A stretch of DNA of 64,000 nt from Flavobacterium fluviale (GCF_003312915.1 NZ_CP030261.1:3658001-3722000), one strand, 5' to 3'. Shown: positions 42,925-53,343, counted from the stretch's first letter. The notes: generated by a model from the sequence alone, not told the origin. Program-made: numbers and translations.

Positions 42925-44694
42925 TTAATTTTTATCTTCATCAGGTTTAAAACTTCCGTCATCCGGATATTTGATACTTCCCTTAAGTTCTTCAACACGT
43001 TTGGGATCAAATTCAGGAAGCTGGAGTTCATTTTTTTCTTTCCATTTCTTAACGGTTTCAAACACTGCCTCTGCTTTTTCACTAGATGATGCAGTATCCC
43101 GCGCCATGTAGAGTGTCTGAGAAGGATAAGCTAAAGAAGTACCGCTGTTTTCAATTATATCCATCATACGAAGTAATAAATCTTCCTGCACTTCTTGGGA
43201 TTTTTCAAAGTTAGGAGCTTCGATGTAAGCTGTTATTTCCACTTTTAGTGCGTCAGCGGTAATACCTGTAAATCTAACCACCGGCGTTGAATTGAGAACC
43301 GAAGGGTGAGCATACAATAAAGATCGGAGTTCTACCAGCAGGTAACGCATTTGGTCTGGAGCTGTATCCATCCTGAAATTAAATATCGGATTAAAAATAA
43401 AACGGTCGCGATGGGCAAAATTTTCTATTTTACTGGCCGATAACTGCCCATTTGGAATCGTTACTATAGTTCGCGCAGAAGTTCGAAGCATGGTAGAACG
43501 CATTCCAATAGATTCTACTGTCCCCTTGATATCATCTACTCTGCAATAATCTCCCACTCGTAGGGGCTGGTCTGCAATAAGACTAACACTTCCTACAAAA
43601 TTTTCTATGGTTTTTTGCGCACCCAGCGCCAGAGCGATACCTCCAATACCTAATGCGGCAAGTCCAGCTGTAACATCCACACCTATAATTCCGAGTATCG
43701 CAATTATTCCAATAAAGACAATTGCTGCTTTAGTCGTACGACTTAAAAACAATATGGCAGAAACAGCAGAAATACGCCCGCGTCTAGTCATTCTGCTTCG
43801 CGTATACATACTAACAAAATCTGTCAACCTCCAAAGCAGTATTAAAAAAGCAACAATCCCAATAGTGATGATAATAATACTGAAGCGCTGGCGGACAATG
43901 ATAGAAATACCCATTCTCTGAGTTAATGCCACAAACAAAATAACGGTAAGATACATTAAAACCGGCAGTGAAAAAGCTTCTATCACAGCCTTTCCCTTTT
44001 CGGTTGCCGCTTTTTTCCATACTTTCTGAATGACATAACCAGCACCAAACAGGAGCATTCTTGAGAGCAGATAAGACACTACGGTCATTATTACTACCAC
44101 TGCCCAGTGTCCTATAGGAACATTTCCAAGCTTGCGCTCTTTTAAAACAGAAGGAAGCACGCGGTCTAAAAAAGTTTTTTCTCCTGTAATATCTGCAGAC
44201 AGAATAGATTCTACTGTTTCAGCAGAAAAAAGCCATAATGCCGGCTGGCTGTCATCTGATTGATTCTCTACATAAAGTTGTATGGACGTTTTGCCTGCTG
44301 CTATATTTCCAACAAGATCAACACCTGCTGCCAAATCATCGTCTATTCGACCAATTTCTTTATTACTCACAATGGATGACGGAGAAAGATTACCGCCCTG
44401 ATCCAACAAAAGCTGAAAAGTCTGCGCTATTTTAATTCTTTCAGCTGTTCTGCGATAGGAACGTTTACTTAAAACAAAATACTGGCTCGCCCTTAGATAA
44501 TTCTGCTCTCCAATTGCCTTAATAAATCCATTAACTGTTCCCTGCGGCGTTCTTCTCCCCAAAGAATCGTCAGGAACTTTTGCCGGCTCTTCAGCAGTGG
44601 TTTTACTTGTGCCTAATAATTGGCCCGTCATTGTATGCGGAAGCAGTAATGCAAACAACATACAAAGCAGTAAACGTCTAACATATAAAATCAT
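42925..44694 (-). CDS. MscS-type mechanosensitive channel
   Basis: The 589-residue protein has a signal-like N-terminus (about 1-25), a periplasmic domain (PQGTVNGFIKAIGEQNYLRASQYF), several helices (about 197-360), and the MscS pore and beta domain: ITAGLAALGIGGIALALGAQKTIENFVGSVSLIADQPLRVGDYCRV, then GMRSTMLRT and IPNGQL. These match the pore-lining TM3 and the vestibule of MscS. It should release osmolytes upon osmotic downshock. Single gene, no operon partner. Confidence 0.92.
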   Translation of the reverse strand: MILYVRRLLLCMLFALLLPHTMTGQLLGTSKTTAEEPAKVPDDSLGRRTPQGTVNGFIKAIGEQNYLRASQYFVLSKRSYRRTAERIKIAQTFQLLLDQGGNLSPSSIVSNKEIGRIDDDLAAGVDLVGNIAAGKTSIQLYVENQSDDSQPALWLFSAETVESILSADITGEKTFLDRVLPSVLKERKLGNVPIGHWAVVVIMTVVSYLLSRMLLFGAGYVIQKVWKKAATEKGKAVIEAFSLPVLMYLTVILFVALTQRMGISIIVRQRFSIIIITIGIVAFLILLWRLTDFVSMYTRSRMTRRGRISAVSAILFLSRTTKAAIVFIGIIAILGIIGVDVTAGLAALGIGGIALALGAQKTIENFVGSVSLIADQPLRVGDYCRVDDIKGTVESIGMRSTMLRTSARTIVTIPNGQLSASKIENFAHRDRFIFNPIFNFRMDTAPDQMRYLLVELRSLLYAHPSVLNSTPVVRFTGITADALKVEITAYIEAPNFEKSQEVQEDLLLRMMDIIENSGTSLAYPSQTLYMARDTASSSEKAEAVFETVKKWKEKNELQLPEFDPKRVEELKGSIKYPDDGSFKPDEDKN

Positions 44695-44891
44695 AAGCTT
44701 ATTTCTTTTTCAGCAGTTGATCTATTAAAAATAAGAAATAATAGAACAAAAAGAAAATCCTTTACGAAAAAGAGTAAGTTTTATAGTATTCAAAACTCCC
44801 TTTTTTTATCTGCCAATATTTTTCACTTCAAAATAAATTCACACTATCAAACAGATCCATGTGATAATTTGACAACAAAATAGATTTTTCG

Positions 44892-44926
44892 TGTAAGTAA
44901 AAATTGATGCAGCTGACTTAAATTTA
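44892..44926 (+). promoter_or_regulatory. Probable promoter and palindrome before the small acidic gene
   Basis: TGTAA (44892-44896), 22 bases, TAAATTTA (44919-44926). The -7-like box is embedded in a perfect palindrome ACTTAAATTTAAGT (44916-44929), which could also be an operator. The ATG lies 28 bases downstream. Confidence 0.4.
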
Positions 44927-44954
44927 AGTTATCACAATTTAAAATAATAAAGCG

Positions 44955-45128
44955 ATGGAAAACTTACCTAATTATAGCAGAGAAGAACTTCAAAAATGTC
45001 CTTATCATCAACAGCTTCAAGCTTCTGAAGATAAAAATGAGCAAGTCCACGTGAATACAGGAGACTGGGGAGAAGATCCGGATGAAGATGATACAAATCC
45101 GAATAGCTACGATAATCCGCAAAAATAA
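44955..45128 (+). CDS. Small acidic 57-residue protein
   Basis: An ATG at 44955 opens a frame of 57 codons plus stop. The product has a helical head (NYSREELQKCPYHQQLQ) and an acidic Asp/Asn tail (DWGEDPDEDDTNPNS) with no hydrophobic core. It precedes the YgaP-SRPBCC gene by 33 bases, likely on one transcript. Position, codon use and a promoter-like sequence support it; no family recognised. Confidence 0.6.
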   Translation: MENLPNYSREELQKCPYHQQLQASEDKNEQVHVNTGDWGEDPDEDDTNPNSYDNPQK

Positions 45129-45161
45129 ATTAAACTCATCTTAAATTAAAAAATATACCTT

Positions 45162-45833
45162 ATGGGAACTTCAACATCATTACAAAAAACAGCTTCAAAG
45201 AGCAATGTAAACGTGTCAACATTTGAGCGCATCTTAATGTCGGCTGCAGGCTCTTATCTTTTATATAAAGGTTTGTCACAGGAAAAGAAAAATATTACCC
45301 AGATTACATCTGGAGGAGCGATGCTGGCAAGGGGAATTAGTGGTTACTGTCCTGTTTACAGCGCTGTAGACCATCTAAAAAATGATAAAAGTTCCAATGT
45401 TAACATCCGAACAAGTATTACAATCAACAGGCCGATTAACGAAGTTTATGCTTTCTGGCGTAATTTAGAAAATCTGCCAAAATTCATGAATCATTTGGAA
45501 TCTGTAAAAACCCTTAACAGTACACAGTCTGAATGGACTGCAAAAGGTCCTGCAGGAATTGGAACAATAAGCTGGAAAGCTGCGATTATTAAAGATCAGA
45601 AAGAAAAATTGTTAAGCTGGCAGTCTCTAGATGAAGCTCCAGTTAAAAACTTTGGAAAGGTGCTTTTTAAAGCCGTTGGAAACGCTACTGAAATTGAAGT
45701 AACAATTTCCTACCGTGCCCCTCTTGGAATTGCCGGACAAGGAGCTGCAAAACTTCTTAACCCTCTTTTTGAAAAGATAGTACACGATGATATTCAAGGA
45801 CTAAAATCTTACCTAGAAACTGAAAAAGAGTAA
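45162..45833 (+). CDS. YgaP-type membrane domain plus SRPBCC domain protein
   Basis: The 223-residue protein has two parts. Residues 15-70 resemble the DUF2892/YgaP membrane segment (NVSTFERILMSAAGSYLLYKG, ISGYCPVYSAV). Residues 80-220 are an SRPBCC/polyketide-cyclase-like domain (INRPINEVYAFWRNLENLPKFMNHLESV, EWTAKGPAGIGTISWKAAI, SWQSLDEAPVKNFGKVLF). This fusion is common in environmental bacteria, with an unknown hydrophobic ligand bound by the SRPBCC cavity. A hairpin follows its stop. Confidence 0.85.
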   Translation: MGTSTSLQKTASKSNVNVSTFERILMSAAGSYLLYKGLSQEKKNITQITSGGAMLARGISGYCPVYSAVDHLKNDKSSNVNIRTSITINRPINEVYAFWRNLENLPKFMNHLESVKTLNSTQSEWTAKGPAGIGTISWKAAIIKDQKEKLLSWQSLDEAPVKNFGKVLFKAVGNATEIEVTISYRAPLGIAGQGAAKLLNPLFEKIVHDDIQGLKSYLETEKE

Positions 45834-45847
45834 TCAAATATAATTTT

Positions 45848-45886
45848 AAAAAACCTTTTGGATGATATTCAAAAGGTTTTTGCATT
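45848..45886 (+). terminator. Terminator after the SRPBCC gene
   Basis: The stem AAAAACCTTTTG / CAAAAGGTTTTT (45849-45860 with 45870-45881) lies 15 bases after the stop. Confidence 0.75.
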
Positions 45887-46075
45887 TAGCATTTTTACTT
45901 CATCTAAGCCATACAAATGCCATTGATGAACTTGGAACAATGAAATTTTATTTCCAAAAACTAAAAAAATAATCAAGACAAAATAATACTGTCATTCCAC
46001 TAAAACTCGTTTTAATTCTTGATTTTTATTTCTTAATTTTACAGAGAATCGAGACATTGACAGTATCTACGTTAC

Positions 46076-49000
46076 TTGTCTTCTAAAAAAAACAGATTGA
46101 ACAGCGTCAATACTACACAGGACTATTTTTTTCTTCAAAATGGCGGGGAAGCTGCTGAAATAATTCGAAATTTCCACTGGTCCGATACTTCTGTCGGTGC
46201 AATGGAGAATTGGCCGGAAAGTCTTAAAAATACACTGGCTACCATGCTGTCTTCCAAGTTCCCTATGTTTCTTTGGTGGGGAGAAGATCTGATTCAATTT
46301 TATAATGATTCCTATCGCCCGAGTTTAGGAAATGAAGGAAAGCATCCTAAAGCCATGGGGCAGAAAGCATCAGACTGCTGGCCTGAAATCTGGTACTTTA
46401 TTTATCCGTTAATTTCAAAAGTACTCACTACGGGCGAAAGCGTTTGGTATGATGACCTGCTGCTTCCTATTTACCGAAATGGAAAGATGGAAGATGTATA
46501 TTGGACTTTTAGTTACAGTCCGATACGCGATGACGAACGCCATATTAAAGGTGTTTTGGTTGTCTGTAACGAAACTACCGAAAAGGTAAGTTACAACCAA
46601 AAATTAAAAGAGAGTAAAGAAGAACTGGAATTTGCTATAAATGCAGCCGAGTTTGGAACTTTTGATCTTAATCCATTAACCAATAAATTCTCTGCGAATA
46701 CAAGACTTAAAAATTGGTTTGGACTTAAAGCAGAAGATGAAATTCTGTTGGACAATGCCTTAGCTGCGATTGCAGACCCCGACAGAAAACGTGTTGTAGA
46801 CGCGATAAACAGAGCGCTTCAATATGAATCGGGTGGTAAATATGATATTGAATACACTATTATAAATCCGCGAACAAAAAAACAAAGAACAGTTCATGCT
46901 TTGGGAAAGGCATGGTTTGATGAACATAAAAATGTTTACCGATTCAATGGCACGCTGCAAGATATATCGGCACACAAAAAAGCCGCTGAAGAATTACTGA
47001 AATCACGCCAGCTTACAGACCTTACTATAAAAAGTATGGGACTTGGACTTTTTAATGTTGATTTTAAAGACAACAGCATCGATTATTCACCTGAATTTTC
47101 ACTACTGCTTTCTGGAAAAATAAAACATAAATTAACACGCAGGGATTTTCTAAAATATGTACATCCAGACGATCTGCACCTTCGCGCTGAAGCAATAGAA
47201 ACAGGAATGGAGACCGGCACTTTTTACTATACTCCAAGAGTCATCTGGGATGATGGAAGCATACACCGAATTGCGGTCTCGGCAGCGAGAATGATTAATG
47301 CAGAAGGAAAACCCGCTGCTTTTTCGGGCACGGTTGCGGATATTACAGAACAGGAAGAAAACAGAGTGGCACTACAGCTGGCAGAGTCACGCCTCGTTCA
47401 AACGAAACTAGAGGCTGACAGATTGTTCCGTAACGTTACAGACAGTTCTCCAACAGGACTTTGGCTTTCTGATATGGAAGGAACACTGACTTACTTTAAT
47501 AAAACCTTAATAGATTTTACAGGACTCAGTGAAGAAGTACTTCTAAGCGGCGGATGGTCGTCGATTATTGTTGAAGAAGATCTTAAAACTGCCATTACTT
47601 CTTATCTAGAAGCCATTGCCAGAAAAGGACATTTTGACGTTCTTTTCAGGGCAAAAAAACATACAGGAGAAACCATCTGGTGCAGAGCTGCCGGAGATCC
47701 TTTTTATGATGCCGAAGGACAATATGCAGGTTATGCAGGCTTTTGCATGGACATGGATGAAATCATTTCGGGAAGAAAAGCACTTGCAGAAAGTGAACAG
47801 CGCATCAGCTTGATGATTGAGCAGTCTCCCGTTGCCATCTGTCTTTTCACAGGCACTAATATGAAAATAGAGATTGCCAACGATATGATGATTGGTTATT
47901 GGGGAAAAGACAAATCGGTTATCGGACAGCCTATGGAAGAAGCTGTTCCAGAACTCAAAGGACAGCCTTTTATGAAAATTCTCGAACAAGTGTATCGTAC
48001 GGGAGAAACCTATTACGGGCGTGCAGAACCCGCAGAGCTAAAAGTAAATGATGTTATAAGCACGTATTATTTTGACTTTACCTATAGTCCTATTCGTAAT
48101 GCGAAAGGGGAAATTTACGGCATTATGGATATTGCCATTGATGTTACTGATCGCGTAATTGCTGATAAAAAACTTGAAGAGACCAGAATGGCACTTGCAG
48201 GAGCTATAGAACTCGCTGAACTAGCAACATGGAAACTAGACCTTCACGCAAATACATTTTTCTGTTCGACGAGATTTAAACACTGGCTTGGACTTGAGAA
48301 TCATAGTTCGACTAAAGAAGAGCTTTTTAGTCTGATCGCAGAAAGCCACAGGCAGAAAGTCATCAGCTCTATTGAACACGCCTTAATTCCAGGAGCATCT
48401 GCTTTTTATGATTATGAATTCCCAATAAGCAGTAAGCTAACAGGGCAAGTTCGTATAATTCATGCCAATGCACAGCTGATCTACGGTAAAGACGGTCTGC
48501 CCGAATGCCTTAGCGGAACAGCGCAGGATGTAACCAAGGAAAGAGAACTTCAGGAAGAGCTTAAATTTAAAGTAAAAGAGCGTACTGCAGAACTGCATGC
48601 CGCCAATACCGAACTTGAAATTAATAATCAGGAACTGCAGCAATTTGCTTACATTGCCTCTCATGACTTGCAGGAACCTGTTAGAAAGATCAGCATTTTT
48701 ACAGAAATGCTTAAGGAAAGCTTAGACAAGAATCCAGATAAAGTCAAAATGTACATTGATAAAATTATTACATCTACCAAAAGGATGAAAAACCTTATCA
48801 AAGATGTACTTGGATACTCCAGACTTTCGAGCAATTCTAAAACATTTGAACCAGTTGATCTAAACCTCATCATGCACGACATTGTAAATGACTTTGACCT
48901 GACTATTGAGCAGAAAAGCGCATTGGTCTTGTTTGAAGGGCTGCCAATCATAGAAGCCATACCTTTGCAGATGTCACAGCTATTTGGAAACTTGATTGGA

Positions 49001-49345
49001 AATGCATTAAAATACAGTAAAGCTGATGTAGCTCCGAATATTTCAATTAGATCAGAAGAAGTACCACTTGCGATTGTAAACGAACTTTCTTTGAATAATG
49101 CGCAGCAATATGTTAAAGTCGAAGTAATCGATAATGGAATTGGTTTTAACCAAATTCATGCTGAGCAGATTTTTAACATTTTCCAAAGACTGCATGGAAA
49201 GGATGAATTTGCGGGAACTGGAATCGGGCTGGCGATGTGCCGAAGAATACTTCAGAATCACAATGGAATTATAACAGCAAATTCTCAAGAAGGCGCTGGT
49301 ACTACCTTTACCGTTATTATTCCAGTAAAACAGATTTATAACTAA
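46076..49345 (+). CDS. Large multi-PAS sensor histidine kinase (TTG start)
   Basis: The 1089-residue cytosolic kinase contains about six PAS-type modules: residues ~25-165 (NFHWSDTSVGAMENWPES), then ~170-300, 310-435, 450-570, 575-700 and 705-835. It continues with HisKA phospho-acceptor His863 (IASHDLQEPVRKI), N-box NLIGNALKYSK, DNGIGF and GTGIGLAMCRR. The first start in frame is TTG at 46076. An upstream TGA at 46058 blocks extension, and the first ATG (46202) would delete part of the first PAS module. A single-receiver response regulator gene follows 58 bases downstream and is its likely partner. Confidence 0.88.
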   Translation: MSSKKNRLNSVNTTQDYFFLQNGGEAAEIIRNFHWSDTSVGAMENWPESLKNTLATMLSSKFPMFLWWGEDLIQFYNDSYRPSLGNEGKHPKAMGQKASDCWPEIWYFIYPLISKVLTTGESVWYDDLLLPIYRNGKMEDVYWTFSYSPIRDDERHIKGVLVVCNETTEKVSYNQKLKESKEELEFAINAAEFGTFDLNPLTNKFSANTRLKNWFGLKAEDEILLDNALAAIADPDRKRVVDAINRALQYESGGKYDIEYTIINPRTKKQRTVHALGKAWFDEHKNVYRFNGTLQDISAHKKAAEELLKSRQLTDLTIKSMGLGLFNVDFKDNSIDYSPEFSLLLSGKIKHKLTRRDFLKYVHPDDLHLRAEAIETGMETGTFYYTPRVIWDDGSIHRIAVSAARMINAEGKPAAFSGTVADITEQEENRVALQLAESRLVQTKLEADRLFRNVTDSSPTGLWLSDMEGTLTYFNKTLIDFTGLSEEVLLSGGWSSIIVEEDLKTAITSYLEAIARKGHFDVLFRAKKHTGETIWCRAAGDPFYDAEGQYAGYAGFCMDMDEIISGRKALAESEQRISLMIEQSPVAICLFTGTNMKIEIANDMMIGYWGKDKSVIGQPMEEAVPELKGQPFMKILEQVYRTGETYYGRAEPAELKVNDVISTYYFDFTYSPIRNAKGEIYGIMDIAIDVTDRVIADKKLEETRMALAGAIELAELATWKLDLHANTFFCSTRFKHWLGLENHSSTKEELFSLIAESHRQKVISSIEHALIPGASAFYDYEFPISSKLTGQVRIIHANAQLIYGKDGLPECLSGTAQDVTKERELQEELKFKVKERTAELHAANTELEINNQELQQFAYIASHDLQEPVRKISIFTEMLKESLDKNPDKVKMYIDKIITSTKRMKNLIKDVLGYSRLSSNSKTFEPVDLNLIMHDIVNDFDLTIEQKSALVLFEGLPIIEAIPLQMSQLFGNLIGNALKYSKADVAPNISIRSEEVPLAIVNELSLNNAQQYVKVEVIDNGIGFNQIHAEQIFNIFQRLHGKDEFAGTGIGLAMCRRILQNHNGIITANSQEGAGTTFTVIIPVKQIYN

Positions 49346-49403
49346 AAAATCATTTAAAATTTACATTTAAAAAGTAGTACATTTGCTTAATATTCAACTT
49401 TAA

Positions 49404-49799
49404 ATGAAAATAGTATTTTTAATAGACGACGATCCAGATGATCGCGAAATATTTGAAGAATCTTTATTATCGTTAGATGTGCCTTTAAAATTCGAAGAGG
49501 CTGCTAACGGAAAAGAAGCTGTTGAAAAATTGAGTTCTTCAGACTTTCAAAAACCTGATTTGATTTTTCTCGACATCAATATGCCTATTATGGACGGATG
49601 GCAGTTTTTAAAACATATCAAAAAGGATGAAAACTTTAATGATATTCCAGTTGTTATCTATTCTACATCTTCAAGTCAGGAAGATAAGGCATTAGCTGTA
49701 AAGCATCAGGCTTCAGAATTCATAACAAAACCGTATTCAATTTCAAGTCTTCGTCAGGAATTGAAGAAAACCATCTTTACGTTTTTATCTGCTGAATAG
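49404..49799 (+). CDS. Single-domain response regulator
   Basis: The 131-residue receiver has acidic pocket IDDDPDD (residues 7-13), phospho-acceptor Asp57 in DLIFLDINMP, a conserved Thr/Ser in IYSTSS and Lys in ITKPYS. No output domain is present, so it probably relays phosphate or acts by protein contact. It lies between two large sensor proteins and should serve the kinase at 46076. Confidence 0.92.
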   Translation: MKIVFLIDDDPDDREIFEESLLSLDVPLKFEEAANGKEAVEKLSSSDFQKPDLIFLDINMPIMDGWQFLKHIKKDENFNDIPVVIYSTSSSQEDKALAVKHQASEFITKPYSISSLRQELKKTIFTFLSAE

Positions 49800-49985
49800 T
49801 CAGAAACAATAATTGTACAATAATGTGTTAATTATGAAACACATAAAGCCAATTATATAAATAACAGATGTAACTTGTAAATAAATTTACAGGTTATGTC
49901 CTATTAAATAGTTATCTAGATTTTTCACAAAGTTTAGTGCAACATTTTTAAGCATAATGATAAATTCATTTAAAACTTAAAATGC

Positions 49986-52900
49986 ATGAACAGAACAAAG
50001 GAGATAGAAAACAAGAACACTCCGCAATCATATCCAGTTGTTGGTATTGGTACCGCAGCATCAGAAATTGAGATTTTAAAAAAGATAATTCTCGAAATTC
50101 CCGCAGTATCTGGAATGAGTTATTTGATTATCGAAAATTTGTATTTTCCACAATCTGAAAACTTAGTCGAGAAGCTTGGATCCCATGCTAAAATTCCAGT
50201 TGTTGAAATTGTAAATGATATCAATTTACAGCCCGACCATATTTATATTATTCCTGAAAACAATTTTCTAGTCTTAGAAAACGGATTACTAAAGCTAAAA
50301 CCGCGTACCCGAAGCAGCCGAGTTAATAATTGCCTTGACTTATTTTTTGAATCTCTCGCTAATGTCTATAGTACTTATGCTTTTGGTGTTATACTTTCTT
50401 CCAATGCGTTAGACGGAGCTGCAGGACTTAAAAAATTAAAAGAATTTGGCGGTGCGACAATTGCTGTTTTGCCAAATAAAAACCAAAATAAGAATGCAAC
50501 TGAATTTATAGATTACTTTGCCGAACCTGAAAAAATTGTTTCGCAATTACTCGAAATACAAAACAGTTATTTAGTCAATCATGCTTATTTTGAAGAAGAA
50601 ATAGCAGAGAACGAACAAGAACTTTTTAAAGAAATTGTTTCAATTGTATCTCTAAAAACAGGCACCGACTTCCATCATTACAAATATCAAACCCTGCGCC
50701 GTCGTATTGCTAAAAGAATGGTAAATACAAAGCAGGACACGATCGAAAAATACTTGAATTTACTTAAAATCAATACTAAAGAACAAGATCTTTTATTTTA
50801 TGATTTTCTGATTCCTGTAACATACTTTTTTAGAGATGAGTTGTATTTTGAAAATTTGTCTTCGACTGTTTTTCCTGCTCTAATTGAAAATTTAGACAGT
50901 AAAAACCTCAGAATATGGTGTGCCGGCTGTTCAACTGGTGAAGAAGCATATTCTCTTGCTATCTGCATTGACGAGTATCTTAGAAAAACAAATAATCAAG
51001 AACTAAAAATTCAAATTTTTGCTTCCGATTTGTCTGAAAAATGTATTGCAAAAGCCCGTGCAGGCGTTTATACTTTACAAGATTTAAAAAACTTAAGTGA
51101 AGAAAGAATCGAACAGTATTTTACTAAAAGGGACAGCGGTTATCATGTCAACAAAAACATACGCGATAAATGTGTTTTTGCAATACACGACCTAACCAAA
51201 GATGCGCCTTTTGCCAAAATCGATTTGGTCTCGTGCCGAAATGTATTGATATACTTTGATTCGCATTTACAAAATCAAATATTAGAAGCTTTTCATTACG
51301 CGCTTAGAGACAACGGATTTTTGTTTTTAGGCAAAACAGAATCGGCAAACAATGTCCAGAATTTGTTTACTGTAATAGAAAAACAGGAAAAAATATTTAA
51401 GCGGAAACATAATGACAGTAAACCTAAAACTTTTCGTCCTGATTTTACTATTGCAGCCAGTAAAGTAAAGAATAATATATCTTTCTCAAAAAACGAAGTA
51501 GATTTCAGAAAAATTGCTTCTGATATATTATTAGAACAGTATTCACCTGCAGCCGTAATTATTAACGAGGATTTAGAAATTGTCCATTTTCATGGCGATA
51601 CCAGTCCTTTTTTACAGCCTCCTGTTGGAAAACCAAGTTTTAATATTCTAAATATGGTTTATGATGAGATTGGGTTTGAATTAAGAAATGCCATTTTAAA
51701 GGCACGAAATGAGAAAAAAAACTTTTCTGGAGAAAATATCATCGTAAAAAAACAATCTTTTTTAACGTCTTTTGAAGTTATTTTTCTCCCTTCAAACCTA
51801 GAATTGCTCTTGATAATTTTTTGCAAAAAAACTATTCTGCCACCAGAACAAAACAGCACGGGTAATAGCCGCACAGAAGAGCTTGAGAGAGAGTTACTAC
51901 AGCTGCGTGGTGATTTTAAAAGAGTTACCGAAGAACAGCAAATTTATTTTGAAGAACTCCAAACCACCAATGAAGAATTATTAAGCAGTACGGATGAATT
52001 GCAGCTTATCAATGAAGAACTAGAAACTTCGGCAGAAGAACTTCAATCCAATAATAAAGAATTATCATGCATCAATAATGAACTTCAGGATGGCCGTGAT
52101 GAACTCGCCTCTATGCGTAATTTCTACGAATCAATCGTTAATACCATACGAGAACCATTAATTATTATTGATAAAGATTTTATAGTCAAAAGTGCTAATC
52201 CCTCTTTTTATAGATTTTTTAAAACCCATCAGGAAAAAATAGAAGGTTTTTCAATTTTTGAAATCACTGACGGTCAATGGAATATTCCTCAATTTAAAGA
52301 AAATGTTTTAAAGAAAGTAACGCAGCGTACAGTTGTCGAAAACTTTAAAATAGAATTCCGTTCTAATACCGGCGATCCGCAGATTATGATTTTAAACGCC
52401 TCCCCTATTTCAAACTCAGTTCCAGACGGCATGATTCTTATCGCCCTTGAAGATGTTACAGAACTTGAACACAGCGGTGAAACTTTAAAAAGTAAAAATA
52501 TAGAACTTTTAGAGCACAACAAACAATTGGAATCTTTTACAGAAGCGGCAAGTAATAACCTGCTCGAACCCATTCGGAAAATATATATGTTCGGAAAAAA
52601 AGTATTGGATAACGAAAACAATCTAACCGAATCCGGAAGACATAATGTAAAAAGGCTACTAAGTTCTGCTGTAAACATGAACCAGCTTATTGAAGATCTT
52701 ATAGATTATTCAAAAATTAATTTTTCTAAAAAAGAATTTAAAAAAACAGACCTTAATGTACTTCTTAAAAAAATACTCAGCGACTTAAAAACGTCTATCA
52801 ATGCTTATAAAGCTGTTATAACAAATGATCCTCTTCCGACCATTAAAATTATAGCGCCGCAAATACAGCTACTGCTTACGCATTTAATTGCAAATTCTAT

Positions 52901-53231
52901 AAAATATGCCAGACAAGGCACCACGCCAGAAATTAAAATTGGAATAAGCTATCCTGAATCTGAAGCAGTTATTGAATTAGGCGCCGATGCGGAAATGAAG
53001 TACATTCAGATCTATGTAAGTGACAACGGAATTGGTTTTAATAAAAATTTTGAAAAATTAATTTTCAAGCCTTTCTACAAACTAGACAGCAACGATCTGC
53101 ATTACGGCAGCGGACTTGGATTAACTCTTGTACAAAAAATTGCAGCCAATCATAAAGGTTTTATAAATGTTTCCAGCGAACCTTCTGTGGGAACTACAAT
53201 AAGTGTTTATCTTCCTTTATTAGACCTTTAA
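49986..53231 (+). CDS. CheB-CheR-PAS-kinase fusion with degenerate CheB and kinase motifs
   Basis: The 1081-residue protein has a CheB-like domain (about residues 16-190), a CheR methyltransferase domain (about 205-465), a coiled coil (about 630-705), a PAS domain (about 710-830), and a HisKA/HATPase unit (about 845-1081). The CheR SAM-binding site is intact (CAGCSTGEEAYSLAI, RNVLIYF). In CheB the catalytic Ser is Ala24 and the His is Asn51; only Asp143 remains. The phospho-acceptor His of HisKA is Asn857 (AASNNLLEPIRK), while the N-box, DNGIGF and GSGLGLTL remain. It may act as a methyltransferase-linked signal sensor that does not autophosphorylate. Confidence 0.88.
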   Translation: MNRTKEIENKNTPQSYPVVGIGTAASEIEILKKIILEIPAVSGMSYLIIENLYFPQSENLVEKLGSHAKIPVVEIVNDINLQPDHIYIIPENNFLVLENGLLKLKPRTRSSRVNNCLDLFFESLANVYSTYAFGVILSSNALDGAAGLKKLKEFGGATIAVLPNKNQNKNATEFIDYFAEPEKIVSQLLEIQNSYLVNHAYFEEEIAENEQELFKEIVSIVSLKTGTDFHHYKYQTLRRRIAKRMVNTKQDTIEKYLNLLKINTKEQDLLFYDFLIPVTYFFRDELYFENLSSTVFPALIENLDSKNLRIWCAGCSTGEEAYSLAICIDEYLRKTNNQELKIQIFASDLSEKCIAKARAGVYTLQDLKNLSEERIEQYFTKRDSGYHVNKNIRDKCVFAIHDLTKDAPFAKIDLVSCRNVLIYFDSHLQNQILEAFHYALRDNGFLFLGKTESANNVQNLFTVIEKQEKIFKRKHNDSKPKTFRPDFTIAASKVKNNISFSKNEVDFRKIASDILLEQYSPAAVIINEDLEIVHFHGDTSPFLQPPVGKPSFNILNMVYDEIGFELRNAILKARNEKKNFSGENIIVKKQSFLTSFEVIFLPSNLELLLIIFCKKTILPPEQNSTGNSRTEELERELLQLRGDFKRVTEEQQIYFEELQTTNEELLSSTDELQLINEELETSAEELQSNNKELSCINNELQDGRDELASMRNFYESIVNTIREPLIIIDKDFIVKSANPSFYRFFKTHQEKIEGFSIFEITDGQWNIPQFKENVLKKVTQRTVVENFKIEFRSNTGDPQIMILNASPISNSVPDGMILIALEDVTELEHSGETLKSKNIELLEHNKQLESFTEAASNNLLEPIRKIYMFGKKVLDNENNLTESGRHNVKRLLSSAVNMNQLIEDLIDYSKINFSKKEFKKTDLNVLLKKILSDLKTSINAYKAVITNDPLPTIKIIAPQIQLLLTHLIANSIKYARQGTTPEIKIGISYPESEAVIELGADAEMKYIQIYVSDNGIGFNKNFEKLIFKPFYKLDSNDLHYGSGLGLTLVQKIAANHKGFINVSSEPSVGTTISVYLPLLDL

Positions 53232-53343
53232 ATTTTTATTTGTTATACATTTTTATCAATATATTTCTTTTTATCTATCTGAAATACTGGTAATTGTAGA
53301 ACTATATAGTGTAATCATATAAAAACGTCGCATTAGTATAATC

